DNA of 37,140 nt from Paenibacillus doosanensis. GTDB lineage: Bacteria; Bacillota; Bacilli; Paenibacillales; NBRC-103111. Positions 1 to 8,533 of this stretch are shown in pieces (position 1 is the stretch's first letter; the number at the start of each line of letters is the position of its first letter). The position numbers and the translations under genes are program-made. The notes beneath the pieces are model-generated. The model searched no databases. It was not told the origin of the DNA and was given only the letters and a program-made list of their open reading frames with translations. The DNA lies in assembly GCF_025060755.1 (NCBI RefSeq), contig NZ_JANYUY010000071.1, forward strand, positions 1-37,140, written 5' to 3'.

Positions 1-262
1 GGTGAATCTTCCGGCACCCCTTGCAACGCAACCGGCGAATGACAAGCAGGCGGCAATCCCCGCCCTCATCCACTAATTTCCGTTTCCGGCTGCCAATGAC
101 GCTAAGCGCTTCTCCACAGCAGGGAGATGGGACCACTTCTGCACATCTAACGAAAAACGCCGGGTGACTTCTCATCCAGCTCATACTTTGATACAATGAC
201 CATGTTGGGTAGGGGATGCATCCCGTGAGCCTGTTGCCGCAGGCCCACATACATGGGGGCAT
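1..262 (-). pseudogene. DUF6431-like zinc-binding protein, partial, probable frameshift
   Basis: The reading frame runs off the left edge of the window. On the minus strand it encodes a compact region with a Cys-Cys knuckle (PSPCCGE) and, further on, RCKGCRKIH, two cysteine pairs of the kind seen in DUF6431 domains, which I recall as short zinc-binding domains linked to transposases. The frame is open from ATG at 262, just after an AAGGAAAAGG stretch. A more natural-looking N-terminus (MVIVSKYELDEKSPGVFR) starts at 203 in another frame and meets the cysteine-rich part near a five-base A run at 153-157, so a one-base indel or frameshift is likely there. A good promoter lies upstream at 288-316. 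The family name rests on memory of the motif, not on a search. Confidence 0.42.
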
Positions 263-287
263 CCTTTTCCTTTTCTGTGATACGGTC

Positions 288-316
288 ATTATATTCAGCA
301 ACTCGCGGACAGGCAA
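288..316 (-). promoter_or_regulatory. Predicted sigma-A promoter for the DUF6431-like frame
   Basis: On the minus strand TTGCCT (311-316) is followed by a 17-base spacer and a perfect TATAAT (288-293). This places a start point near 281, about 20 bases before the ATG at 262 and about 80 before the alternative start at 203. Confidence 0.55.
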
Positions 317-335
317 TCCCGTCAGCAATTGGACG

Positions 336-749
336 TTATCTTTCAGCGGCAACACCCAATCGATTGCCCAGATCATCGGCCTTGATAATATCTTCGAAAG
401 TGTAACCTTCTTCTAATAATTGTTTCAGGTCCTCGGCGCTAAAGTTGTATGCATCCGCGCTCGCCTCCACCGGCTCCTCTGCCTGCAGGGCACGTGCTTG
501 AAGCATTCGCTTCGGCGTCGGTTCGTCCTGAGGATACTGCGGGTTATTCGTCGTTAATATTTCCTCTTGCGGCGGCGATATCGGCTCGGATGGCACATCG
601 ACGCTCGTACTGCTGGTCACAGGCTGTCCGAATAACGTATCGTTCAGCAGTTGTACCGCTTCGTCCGCGTAACTGAGGGGTAAGCTGCCGAACGAAGAGA
701 ACAGCAATCCGGCGCACAGGCTAACGATGATCCATTTGTTTGTTTTCAT
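336..749 (-). CDS. Small exported hypothetical protein
   Basis: This is a 137-residue protein with a clear signal peptide: Lys residues at 3 and 6, a hydrophobic core at about 7-22 and a likely cleavage after SYA near residue 28. The mature part is Pro/Glu/Ser/Thr-rich at about 45-85 and ends in a short helix-like segment (DLKQLLEEGYTFEDIIKADD). The start is supported by GGAGG seven bases upstream. Base composition matches the GC-rich bulk of the window, unlike the AT-rich gene further upstream on the same strand. The terminal segment resembles N-terminal regions of large YD-repeat or wall-associated proteins of Paenibacillus, so this may be the stump of such a protein, given the YD-repeat fragments next to it. 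No specific function can be assigned. Confidence 0.5.
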   Translation of the reverse strand: MKTNKWIIVSLCAGLLFSSFGSLPLSYADEAVQLLNDTLFGQPVTSSTSVDVPSEPISPPQEEILTTNNPQYPQDEPTPKRMLQARALQAEEPVEASADAYNFSAEDLKQLLEEGYTFEDIIKADDLGNRLGVAAER

Positions 750-786
750 AAAATTCCTCCAGGTATTTACAATGTATATTGAATCC

Positions 787-813
787 GGAAGGATCGAGCT
801 GATCGACCCTTCC
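787..813 (-). terminator. Hairpin after the orphan YD-repeat tail
   Basis: An 11-bp stem (GGAAGGGTCGA with TCGATCCTTCC on the minus strand, one G-U pair) with a five-base loop lies 11 bases after the stop of the YD-repeat tail. No T run follows, so it may be a weak terminator or simply a stable hairpin. Confidence 0.35.
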
Positions 814-824
814 TGCCTTGCTTC

Positions 825-932
825 TTACTGCTTGACCACCCGCAGCAGGTTGCCGTTGCCATCGTATTGATAGTTTAGAATCGTGCCATCTTCCAATTGG
901 GCCGACTTCAGTCTCGCCCTGATGGGGATTTT
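825..932 (-). pseudogene. Orphan C-terminal YD-repeat tail (fragment)
   Basis: About 35 codons without a start encode LEDGTILNYQYDGNGNLLRV and then end after VKQ. This closely parallels the C-terminus of the neighbouring frameshifted protein, which has LEDGTIIHYQYDNNGNLIHI followed by TK. YD repeats (consensus around YxxxGxL) are typical of Rhs/WapA-type secreted proteins. The fragment is GC-rich like the host genome, while its intact counterpart at 1158-1250 is AT-rich. The best reading is the leftover 3' end of an older gene displaced by the AT-rich one. Confidence 0.6.
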
Positions 933-1157
933 TTAAATTTGTTAGTAAAGGTTAGATAATTAGATAATTTTCAAATGTATAGCTCTATGTAGTATCTACT
1001 CTGGTTCCATCAACAAATACTTCAAAGAAAACATGTCTTTAACCATAGACCCATATTAAAATTACACCTATCATTGTCTTTTCCAACAAAGTATCTTGAT
1101 GATTTTCTTGAAATTTTAAATTCCTCACATTCTTCTGGAATCAACAGAGTCTTTTAA
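933..1157. other. AT-rich gap with decayed coding remnants
   Basis: No intact gene. On the minus strand short protein-like stretches occur in shifting frames (for example HVFFEVFVDGTRVDTT before a stop), which suggests a decayed reading frame between the two YD-repeat tails. No promoter or terminator stands out. Confidence 0.3.
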
Positions 1158-3286
1158 TTATTTTGTAATGTGAATTAAGTTGCCATTGTTATCATATTGA
1201 TAATGAATGATAGTTCCATCTTCCAATTCGATATAATTAACTCGACCTGCACTATCGTAATAATAAGTGATTTTTTTTGTAGAAATCAGCATTCTAAATA
1301 CAAGTGCATTGCTTGCCACAGATACATTTCCTGCCGCATCTTTAGCCTTAACAGAAAAAGAGTAATTTGCATTTATTAGTGAGTCTGGAAGGGAAAAACT
1401 ATTATTCACACTACTGCCTATATAAGAAGAACCATTGAAGATTTCATAGCCAGTGACTCCTATATTATCTGACGAGGCCGACCATGAAAGTACATTACCA
1501 TTAATAATCAAGTTAGTTGGCGCTATTGGTGCTTGAGTATCAACTATAAAAGTCACCATATTGCTAAAATCAGAAGGATTGTTCCAAATATCTACAGATC
1601 TCACTACAATTAAATATTTTTTATTTTCAGTAATTCCTCTAAGCCAGTACGAGTTTATATCTCCTGGAACTACATCAATCACCTCAGAATCATTATAGAT
1701 AATATATTTTGCAATAGCAGATTCATCAGTCGAATGTTCCCATTGTAATTGAATTTCTGTCGTCAAACTATTAACCTGCGTAAGATTTATTAGATTTCTA
1801 GGAGGAGTGGGTTTGATAGTTTCAAAGACCGCCACATTACTTGCTTCGGATATGTTTCCAGCCAAATCTTTAGCCTTAACTGTAAAGTAACAAATTAAAT
1901 CAGGATTCACATGTAATTGATAATTAGTTGTAGTTGATGTTCCAATTAGTACAGATCCATTATAGATATTATATTCAGATATACCAATATTGTCGTTTGC
2001 AGAAACCCATGACAGTCGAATATCACCCATACTTGAAACATCTGATACTCTAAGGTTTGTTGGAGCTGAAGGTGATTCGTAATCAGTCGCATCAGTATAA
2101 GTGATACTGTACAGAAGATGAGGAATGACACCTGGTCCAGCAGGTAATCCACTGTAATAGAACCCTGTAATCGGTGTTTGACCCACTTTATTACGAAATT
2201 CGTCACCCATAAATTCTAATACTCCATTAATTGAAGAGACATGTATTGCATCGTTAATTCGCTCCAAATCAGATCCAGAAGTATACGTAGCATACAATTA
2301 GGGTAATCTTCAAAAATCCAGTCAACTTCCCAATAACCATCATCATTAAGCCAATAGATTTCTTTCTCACAGTAAAGTTCGAACGAAGCATAAGTTATTT
2401 GTTGAGATGTTAATTTAAACGGAATGTTACTAATTTCCTTTTCGAAGTTTGTTCCCCCTATAATTGTAGATGGATCAACCAAAAGAGGATAAGTAAGGTT
2501 ATCATCGTCTATAAGAATAGATAAAATAGTTTTATTATCATTTTTAGGACTTATTTTAAATGTTACTTGGTCATAATTTCGTTTCTTCTCTTTTGCTCCC
2601 ATAACCCACATATGAGGCAATGTGAATAATGTTTCTCCCGTTTCTTTACTGAAAAATTCAATATCTTTTGTTGGTAATTCCTTATATGATAAACCCGGTG
2701 AATCAATTTCAAATTTAAACTCTTTAGGAGCATTCTTACTATTTAATTGTAAAAACATTTTTAATTCTCTGTCTTTAACTGAATATTGTAGTCTTGTATC
2801 TGCCCAAGCGTTATCGTAAATGATTGAATCATCATAAACTTGAGATATTACTGATTTAGATAAAATAGGTTGATAAGAAATTGAATAATTTCCATACCAA
2901 ATTTTAATCGGCTTATTACTTCTATTTCCAAATTTTATTTCAGTATTTTTCTTTTTGTTTGAATAGTCAAATGATTCATCATCTAATTCAGTTCTGATCT
3001 TGTTATCATGAGTTTGATAAGTAATACTTGTTACTGTTTTAGAACCATCTCTGTTTAAAAATGTATTGCTTGTCTCTGTTCCTAGATCAGGGAGTTCTTT
3101 TAGTACGTTTAATTTGAATTGATTTAGTTTTTTTTCTAGAGGCTCTAAATATACATTATTTGTAACTGAATCTTGATATAATTGAGGCTGAATTTTTTGA
3201 GCGGAGAGAGAAAAGGGGAATATTGGTATAGATACCAATAGACATATGACTATCGACAATACTCTGGCTCTGATACTATGCGTCAT
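1158..3286 (-). pseudogene. Secreted fibronectin-III / YD-repeat surface protein, frameshifted
   Basis: Two overlapping minus-strand frames (2216-3286 and 1158-2297) together spell one exported protein of about 700 residues. The N-terminal part has a signal peptide (hydrophobic core about residues 8-25, cleavage near LSA) and ends in a module with TYPLLVDPST, like the YPxxIDPT stretch before the core of many wall-associated and Rhs-like proteins. The C-terminal frame has three fibronectin type III-like repeats (each with APTNL or similar at the start, Ser-Trp, and a Val-Lys-Ala-Lys-Asp strand) and ends in a YD-repeat motif. The shift lies near 2297-2300, where the second frame has a TAA directly before its first usable codon, so a one-base indel is likely. 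The start has GAAGGAG upstream. The gene is strongly AT-rich compared with most of the window, a sign of transfer. Likely role if intact: cell-surface adhesion or a polymorphic secreted protein. Confidence 0.65.
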
Positions 3287-3935
3287 TTTTGTTCTCCTTC
3301 AATATAGATTCTTCCAAACAAATTTATAAATTTATCCTCCTTTTTTTCAATTGAGGAAGTAAAAATATTGCTTTCTTTTGATTCTTATGAAGAAATATTC
3401 ATTCGTTTTTGAAAGATTAAGGAAGGAAATTCAATAAAAATTTTAAGTTATTATAAAACGTCATTTTTCCAATCAATGTACGAGACTTTTCATGCGATTC
3501 ATTAATAAATACCAAAATACAATAACAAAACTTCATTTCCCCTCAAGTTTCTATAGAAATTTACAATCATTATCGCTGCTATTTTTATTAAAGTTCACAT
3601 AATAGCAATACATCTAGTCACATTGTCTATGCTGCAAAATAACACAGATTATTACCCACTGAAGCAACCATCAACTTACGGAATGAGTTCTCCTACAGTA
3701 TATCGCTCAAGAACTAATGATGTTAAGTATTAACATTTCCCGCATACTTCCAAGGGAATGGATTGGATGTTCACCGTTCGAACCCGTAATTTTTAAGTCA
3801 TATCTCTTAAATCTCATGATTTCATAGAATTACATTGAATTACTGGGGCCGCCCTTTACATGGAGCAGTCATGGGTGTAAGCTCTCACAAATTAGACGAT
3901 GCCATGAACCAGACATCATAAGGCTAGCCAGCTTA
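3287..3935. other. AT-rich gene-free stretch
   Basis: About 650 bases without a convincing reading frame on either strand. It contains the presumed promoter region of the frameshifted surface protein. No repeat, hairpin terminator or RNA gene was recognised. Confidence 0.4.
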
Positions 3936-4265
3936 TCACAAAAAAAGAAGAGTTTTCTTAAAAAAATGCTGAGGTCCGATTGTCACGTAATAGCTACTGC
4001 AGAATCCCTTCGATCGCTTTATTAGTTGGAAACGCTCCCCAGCCAACAACATGTGTGCATGGTGAACCAACGGTTGATTAGCCGCCCGAATTCCCCTTAT
4101 TATTGGCGAACTTTCTCGGATAATACAATCTTTTTCTAAATTGGCTATAGAATGTAAAATTCCTGATAGAGTACATAGACTTTCTTTATATTGATGACAA
4201 TGCTGTATTATCTTCCGCGGTTTTCGTATACTGATGATTCGATAGTGGTAGAGAGGGACATCGTA
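3936..4265 (-). other. Open frame of about 110 codons without a start
   Basis: This frame is open from just after a stop at 4266-4268 to TGA at 3936-3938 and contains protein-like segments such as CHQYKESLCTLSGILHSIA and IIRGIRAANQPLVHHAHM. No ATG, GTG or TTG with a ribosome binding site opens it, and it overlaps the end of the small exported protein at 4208-4429 in another frame. It may be the truncated remnant of a gene cut by rearrangement. I do not recognise the family. Confidence 0.25.
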
Positions 4266-4429
4266 TTACATTGATTTGTTAAAAGAATCTTTGGAACATT
4301 TATATTCCTATCTACGGGATAAGGCCGATTATCTGAATACGCCAACATACTGCTCGAATAAGCAAAGAATAATATAGTGACCCACAACATTAAAACAATC
4401 TTTTTTGCGTTCCTTCTTGTAAAGTTCAT
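4208..4429 (-). CDS. Small exported hypothetical peptide
   Basis: A 73-residue frame starts with a basic N-terminus (RRNAKK) and a hydrophobic stretch at about 11-30 that ends near MLAYS, consistent with a signal peptide. The mature part is about 40 residues with a single Cys and no known motif. GGAAGGG lies about five bases before the ATG. It may be a real small secreted peptide or the N-terminal stump of a longer gene, since a longer open frame continues downstream in another frame. Confidence 0.35.
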   Translation of the reverse strand: MNFTRRNAKKIVLMLWVTILFFAYSSSMLAYSDNRPYPVDRNINVPKILLTNQCNTMSLSTTIESSVYENRGR

Positions 4430-4660
4430 ACGACCCTTCCCATCGGATTAAAAATTAACACCCTATTTGGTTGTACAGAAAAAATATTTAATACGGTTAA
4501 TGCAATACACGATACCTTCCTAAAACTATAAGCCTCCTTTCTTAAGTGGTTATGTTATTATTGTTATTACTACAAAATAATGTATAAAACGCAAAATTTC
4601 CATAGGAAACTTTGTCGAAAATTATATTTTCGATAATCATTATCTCATCAATTTAGAATC

Positions 4661-4669
4661 CTATTCATA
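4661..4669 (+). repeat. Target-site duplication, left copy (IS4 element)
   Basis: CTATTCATA occurs here and again at 5913-5921, directly outside the matching inverted ends of the IS4-type element. A 9-bp duplication is within the range known for IS4-family elements. Confidence 0.75.
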
Positions 4670-5912
4670 CAGACCTGTTGATTAACCAGAAATTGTAATA
4701 CAAGTCATCCTGCCAGAGGTATACTGAAGCAGGCGATTCAGTCGCACCACCCACTCAATCGGTAACTTACACAGACCAAATAAGCGTGAAAATTGAACAA
4801 ATGAAAGCCTAGCATGCCGGGGCATTTTTAAGGAAAGTGCATCGAATGACCATTTGAGCAGGACATAGACCATGAGAGCGCTAAACAATTGGCCATATAC
4901 CGTATTTTCGGTTGTGCCAAATAGGGTAGTTAGGTTCATATGCTGTTTGATCCAGCGAAAAAAGACCTCAATCTGCCAGCGAGCTTTATATATCTGTGCA
5001 ATTTGCTCCGCCGTTACATGCATTAAATCGGTCACGACTCGGATTTCACGGCCTTCGAAGTCCTGAAAAATGACGACGCGATGGCGCTTTTTCGAACGAC
5101 ATTGCGGAGTGCCCAGTTGACAGGTGATGTCACGTATGACCGGTAATTCCATCGGATTTTGTCGACGTAACGCTTTGGGCTTTTCCAGATGGACGTTGTC
5201 GCGCAAGCGAATGACAAACGATTGTCCGTCTTGTTTGGAACGATCCAGTCGCTCCAGTTTGCCGTACGCCCGGTCCATGACCATAATGAAAGGCATCTGA
5301 GTCAGGCTTTCGCTCACCGGTCCATCGTGTCTGGAACCAACGGTTTCTTCGACTTGCAGAGGTTGCTCTGTTTCGGCTTGAAGAGCCACGTGAAGTTTAA
5401 CGCCTGATCGTTCCCCATGATAAGGATCCCATGGCAAGCGGGTTTTGCCTACGGTCACTGTGGTCGAATCAATGAGCAGCAGTTCCTTCGGGAAAGCCAA
5501 CTTTCGCCGGATTTCTCAATTACACTTCCGGACGAGCAAATGAAAAATCTCCTTAAATACGGCAAACGGAACTTCAGCCGCTTTACTTGAAAATCGTGAA
5601 TAATGAACTTCCACCAGGCCACTGAGGGAAGCGCGATCAGAACCAGCACGGTAGCTGGGCCATTCTTCATAGGCTGCTGTGCACCAATATTGCAACAATT
5701 GATACACTGTAAATTTACGAGCTTTATCTGCGTACCCTATCGGTTGACGATGGATTCGACTTCTTCCGGCGTCAATATCGATTGAAGAATAGACAGGATC
5801 GTGGTAGACTTTTTCATGGAGTCGTCACCTTTCGGTTTGTTTGTAGGGGTACAAACAGTTTACCGGGTTGACGGCTTTTTTTCTACCATTTTGTGGTTAT
5901 TCAACAGACGTG
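4670..5912 (-). mobile_element. IS4-family insertion sequence, 1243 bp, complete ends
   Basis: The left end begins CAGACCTGTTGATTAACCA and the right end, read on the minus strand, begins CACGTCTGTTGAATAACCA: 15 of 19 positions agree, and similarity continues for about ten more bases. A 9-bp direct repeat flanks both ends. The single transposase gene inside is broken, so the copy can move only with a transposase supplied from elsewhere. It sits in the AT-rich variable zone directly beside an IS110-family gene. Confidence 0.8.
4682..5817 (-). pseudogene. IS4-family DDE transposase, frameshift plus nonsense
   Basis: The start is ATG at 5815-5817, with AAAGGTGA eight bases upstream, giving an IS4-like N-terminus (MKKSTTILSILQSILTPEE). 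The frame is lost near 5745, then recovered as GYADKARKFTVYQLLQYW, and a TGA at 5516-5518 interrupts it in the same frame as the catalytic part. The catalytic part has LLIDSTT, a VMDRAYG strand and the IS4 signature IYKARWQIEVFFRWIKQ (Y-RW-IE-F-K), which carries the catalytic Glu. The reading frame ends within the left terminal region. In intact relatives this enzyme cuts and pastes the element. With two disabling changes it is almost certainly inactive. Confidence 0.8.
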
Positions 5913-5921
5913 CTATTCATA
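5913..5921 (+). repeat. Target-site duplication, right copy (IS4 element)
   Basis: CTATTCATA, identical to 4661-4669. Joining 4669 to 5922 would restore the sequence before insertion. Confidence 0.75.
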
Positions 5922-5978
5922 ATATGTTTTACTCTTTGCTAAGGGTGTTGGCATTGACCATTCCACTACATTAAATAA

Positions 5979-5999
5979 GGGGTAAGCTTCGCTTACCCC
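5979..5999 (+). other. Perfect hairpin upstream of the IS110 transposase
   Basis: GGGGTAAGC and GCTTACCCC form a perfect 9-bp stem with a TTC loop, about 140 bases before the transposase start. Elements of the IS110 family carry a structured bridge RNA in a non-coding end, and this flank of about 210 bases is one candidate place for it. The hairpin could instead guard against read-through translation. Confidence 0.45.
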
Positions 6000-6135
6000 A
6001 AAACCTCAAACTTATAAATTCTGGCGTGTAATATAATCCACTTAGAAAAGGGAAATCCCCAGCTACTATCGAAGAAGGAAGCACCTGACGAAGAGCTTCA
6101 ATCTTACCTACCCTACCACAGGAGGTTGAAGTCGC

Positions 6136-7509
6136 ATGGGGAAGTCCCATCATATTCAAGGCTTTAAGGGAACGAAGTTCAGTCAACAACTAAGAGGTGT
6201 TAACCTGGAGCAAGTACTCATCGTTGCGATCGATGCGGCGAAGCTCCACCAAAAAGCGCTCATATGCAATTACTTCGGCGACGTGATCGAAAAACCCTTC
6301 TTCTTTTCGGTTTGTCAGTCTGGAGTGCAAATCCTTTATGACGCAATTGAAAATGCTGTTCGGGACACCGGGGCCGTTCGGTTATTTCTAGGGATTGAGG
6401 CTACTGGCCATTACTACGAGGACATCGTCAGACAAATGGCCAAGCAAGGGTATCACGTTCAAATTCTCAATGCCTACACAACGTTTGAAGAACGAGCCAG
6501 CGCCCTGAGTTGGTGTAAAACCGATGATCTGGATCTTGTGGCCATCGCCCACGCTATTCGAAGCAATAAGGCGACAGAGTCTCGCTTAGCGGAAGGATTG
6601 CAACGGCAGCTGCGCGTTCTCACCCGCGCCCGTCGCTCAGAAGTCCGCAAACGGGCTATCCTTCGAACGGAAATCCGGACCATTATGGATATCGTATGGC
6701 GCGAGTATCAGGGCTATGCCGAGCACCAGAATGGACGAGTCCGGAAAGTCAAAGTGTTCAGTGATCTTTGGGGCAAGGCGTCCCTGTTCTTCATGGAGCA
6801 CTATCCGCATCCTGCCACGGTTTGCAAGCTAGGGGAAGCAGGTCTTCGGAAGCTGTCTATTCAGCATAACTTGAAGCTGAGAACCTCAGCCATGCGCAAG
6901 CTACTCCATGTTGCTGAGCAATCTCTTGCCCCCGATGAACAGACGCTTCGTCCCGAACTTATACTGTTACGCATGAAGCTGCAAGATCTCCGCTCCTTCG
7001 ATGCCAAAATCATTGCACTTGAGAAGGAGATCGAAGGCCTGCTGCTTCAGACCGACGGGCAATTACTGCTAACCGTCCCTGGGCTTGGCGTATCGACAGC
7101 GGCGGAACTTTACGCAGAAATCGGTGACATATCCCACTATCACCATGCCGGACAGCTCGTCAAGAAGGCTGGCACTAATCCAATCGTCAAGCAAACGGGG
7201 GGCGGTATGGGGGCATATGGCAAGATATCGAAGCAAGGCAATAACCACTTACGCTATGTCACCTACTTAGCCGGTCGAAGCCTTTGCTTACACAATGAAG
7301 ATCTTAAGCCGTTCTACGAGCGCCTCAGAAGCCGAGGGAAACATGAGCGAGCCGCCTTCGTGGCGATGGGCAACAAAATGCTTAAAGTTGCATTTGCTAT
7401 GCTCCGTGATGGACAACCATTCCGTTCATCAAATCCGTCTTACCAACTCGCAAAAGAAGTAAACAAGAAACTTCAGTTTAACTGTTTCATTGTACCTAGC
7501 GCCGCCTAG
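6136..7509 (+). CDS. IS110-family transposase (DEDD recombinase)
   Basis: A 457-residue transposase. The N-terminal RuvC-like domain shows a DEDD set: D33 in VAIDAAK, E88 in GIEATGHYY, and D130 and D133 in KTDDLDLVA. A helical, Arg/Lys-rich linker spans about 150-300. The C-terminal Tnp_20-type domain starts with VPGLG at about 314. Family members normally carry a nucleophilic Ser within a QSG-like motif there; this protein reads KQTGGG, with Thr at 354. AGGAGG lies eight bases before the ATG. These enzymes exchange strands at short target sites guided by a bridge RNA from the non-coding end of the element. It directly follows the IS4 element; its own ends could not be fixed, as this family leaves no terminal repeats or duplication. 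Confidence 0.85.
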   Translation: MGKSHHIQGFKGTKFSQQLRGVNLEQVLIVAIDAAKLHQKALICNYFGDVIEKPFFFSVCQSGVQILYDAIENAVRDTGAVRLFLGIEATGHYYEDIVRQMAKQGYHVQILNAYTTFEERASALSWCKTDDLDLVAIAHAIRSNKATESRLAEGLQRQLRVLTRARRSEVRKRAILRTEIRTIMDIVWREYQGYAEHQNGRVRKVKVFSDLWGKASLFFMEHYPHPATVCKLGEAGLRKLSIQHNLKLRTSAMRKLLHVAEQSLAPDEQTLRPELILLRMKLQDLRSFDAKIIALEKEIEGLLLQTDGQLLLTVPGLGVSTAAELYAEIGDISHYHHAGQLVKKAGTNPIVKQTGGGMGAYGKISKQGNNHLRYVTYLAGRSLCLHNEDLKPFYERLRSRGKHERAAFVAMGNKMLKVAFAMLRDGQPFRSSNPSYQLAKEVNKKLQFNCFIVPSAA

Positions 7510-7875
7510 ATGAGTTAAAAACGACGAAATCGTTATGTCTGGGACTGAGGGAAGATCGGATCAAATTCAGGAGGCCCAGACCTCGTAGTATAGCCTTATC
7601 CACCTCGTCCTGTTAATGCGAATTGTACGTTAGACCTTTATCTGCACTCAGCCAGATTGCATAACAGGATTGAAAACGGGGGTATTTCCTTTCAAGTTTG
7701 AGACATACCGATTTCGTCTAACGCTTTTCGTCAGTTGCTATCCAATATTTGTAAATCAAGAAGGTTAGGTGTGTTTGACTTGCCCAAAAGTCTATTAAGA
7801 AGTATTTGACATAGTACGCTTATATGTCAAAAAAAGAGAGAATGGAAACCATCCTCCCCCTTAACCACAGACACA
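7510..7875. other. Right flank of the IS110 gene, possible bridge-RNA region
   Basis: About 370 bases without a gene. Just after the transposase, GTCTGGG and CCCAGAC are set to pair around a loop of about 35 bases. Near the end lies the inverted repeat TTTGACATA / TATGTCAAA (7805-7831, 9-base spacer). Either could belong to the non-coding end of the IS110 element, but the boundary is not visible. Confidence 0.3.
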
Positions 7876-8358
7876 CTAACCACCCCGCACATAATAAACA
7901 AGCGTCGCCCGCTCATTTAACGCTTTCTGCACGCCGGTCCTGCGAAAGCCCATCTTTTCATACAAGTAGCAGTTGCGTTCTTCCTCCGCTATCGTTGCCA
8001 GCTCCCAGGAAGCGGCTTGAGGGAACATGTCGAAGATGCAGGCGATGCTTCGCTGCGCAATGCCTTGGCCTTGATATTGCGGGTGGAGAAACATCGGACT
8101 GATCCAGAAGCGCAGCCCGTCTTCTTTCCAATAAACACAGATGGCTCCGGCAAGCTTCCGGTCGGCCATAATTTTGTAGAAGCCGCCGTTAGGATTCGTG
8201 ATCCTCCTGATCACTCGTTCGATGGTTTCGTTCGCGGGATTGGTTGCGAAGTCCCGGTACTTGGCCAGCAGCGGCAGAAACGCTTCGATCTGCATGTCGA
8301 AAATCGCTTCCGCATCCGATACAACCGCTTTTTTGAGGCTTATGTTTACGCTGCTCAT
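7876..8358 (-). CDS. GNAT-family N-acetyltransferase
   Basis: The chosen start is ATG at 8356-8358, giving 160 residues (MSSVNISLKKAV); a frame extension to 8403 exists but is hydrophobic and unlikely. The acetyl-CoA binding core is clear: the strand ISPMFLHPQYQGQGIAQR holds the Q/R-x-x-G-x-G/A signature (QGQGIA) and is followed by a helix, and the C-terminal LYEKMGFRRTG is the usual end of GNAT domains. The enzyme would transfer an acetyl group to a small molecule or protein; the substrate is unknown. It lies downstream of the yesR terminator and faces the IS110 element, so it is probably expressed on its own. Confidence 0.8.
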   Translation of the reverse strand: MSSVNISLKKAVVSDAEAIFDMQIEAFLPLLAKYRDFATNPANETIERVIRRITNPNGGFYKIMADRKLAGAICVYWKEDGLRFWISPMFLHPQYQGQGIAQRSIACIFDMFPQAASWELATIAEEERNCYLYEKMGFRRTGVQKALNERATLVYYVRGG

Positions 8359-8449
8359 TCCCGCACCACTCCCCAATATTGGTAAATATAGATATAAACA
8401 CAATATTGAATATACGTTCCCCTGTAAAGAGGAATTTTTCAGGATACAG

Positions 8450-8487
8450 AAAAATCCCCCTTAAGCCCAATGCTATAAGGGGGATTA
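8450..8487 (-). terminator. Intrinsic terminator of the yes operon
   Basis: On the minus strand AATCCCCCTTA pairs perfectly with TAAGGGGGATT around a 12-base loop and is followed by TTTTTC. It lies about 45 bases after the yesR stop codon. Confidence 0.85.
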
Positions 8488-8533
8488 TTTTGCGGCGATT
8501 GCGCATCCGCACGCTCGAACCGCTCGGTTCTTT

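Noticed and set aside
234-265. Palindromic pieces near the left edge as a transposon end
   Set aside because: Short, imperfect matches around CCCACATACATGGGGG; no second end or duplication is visible in the window.
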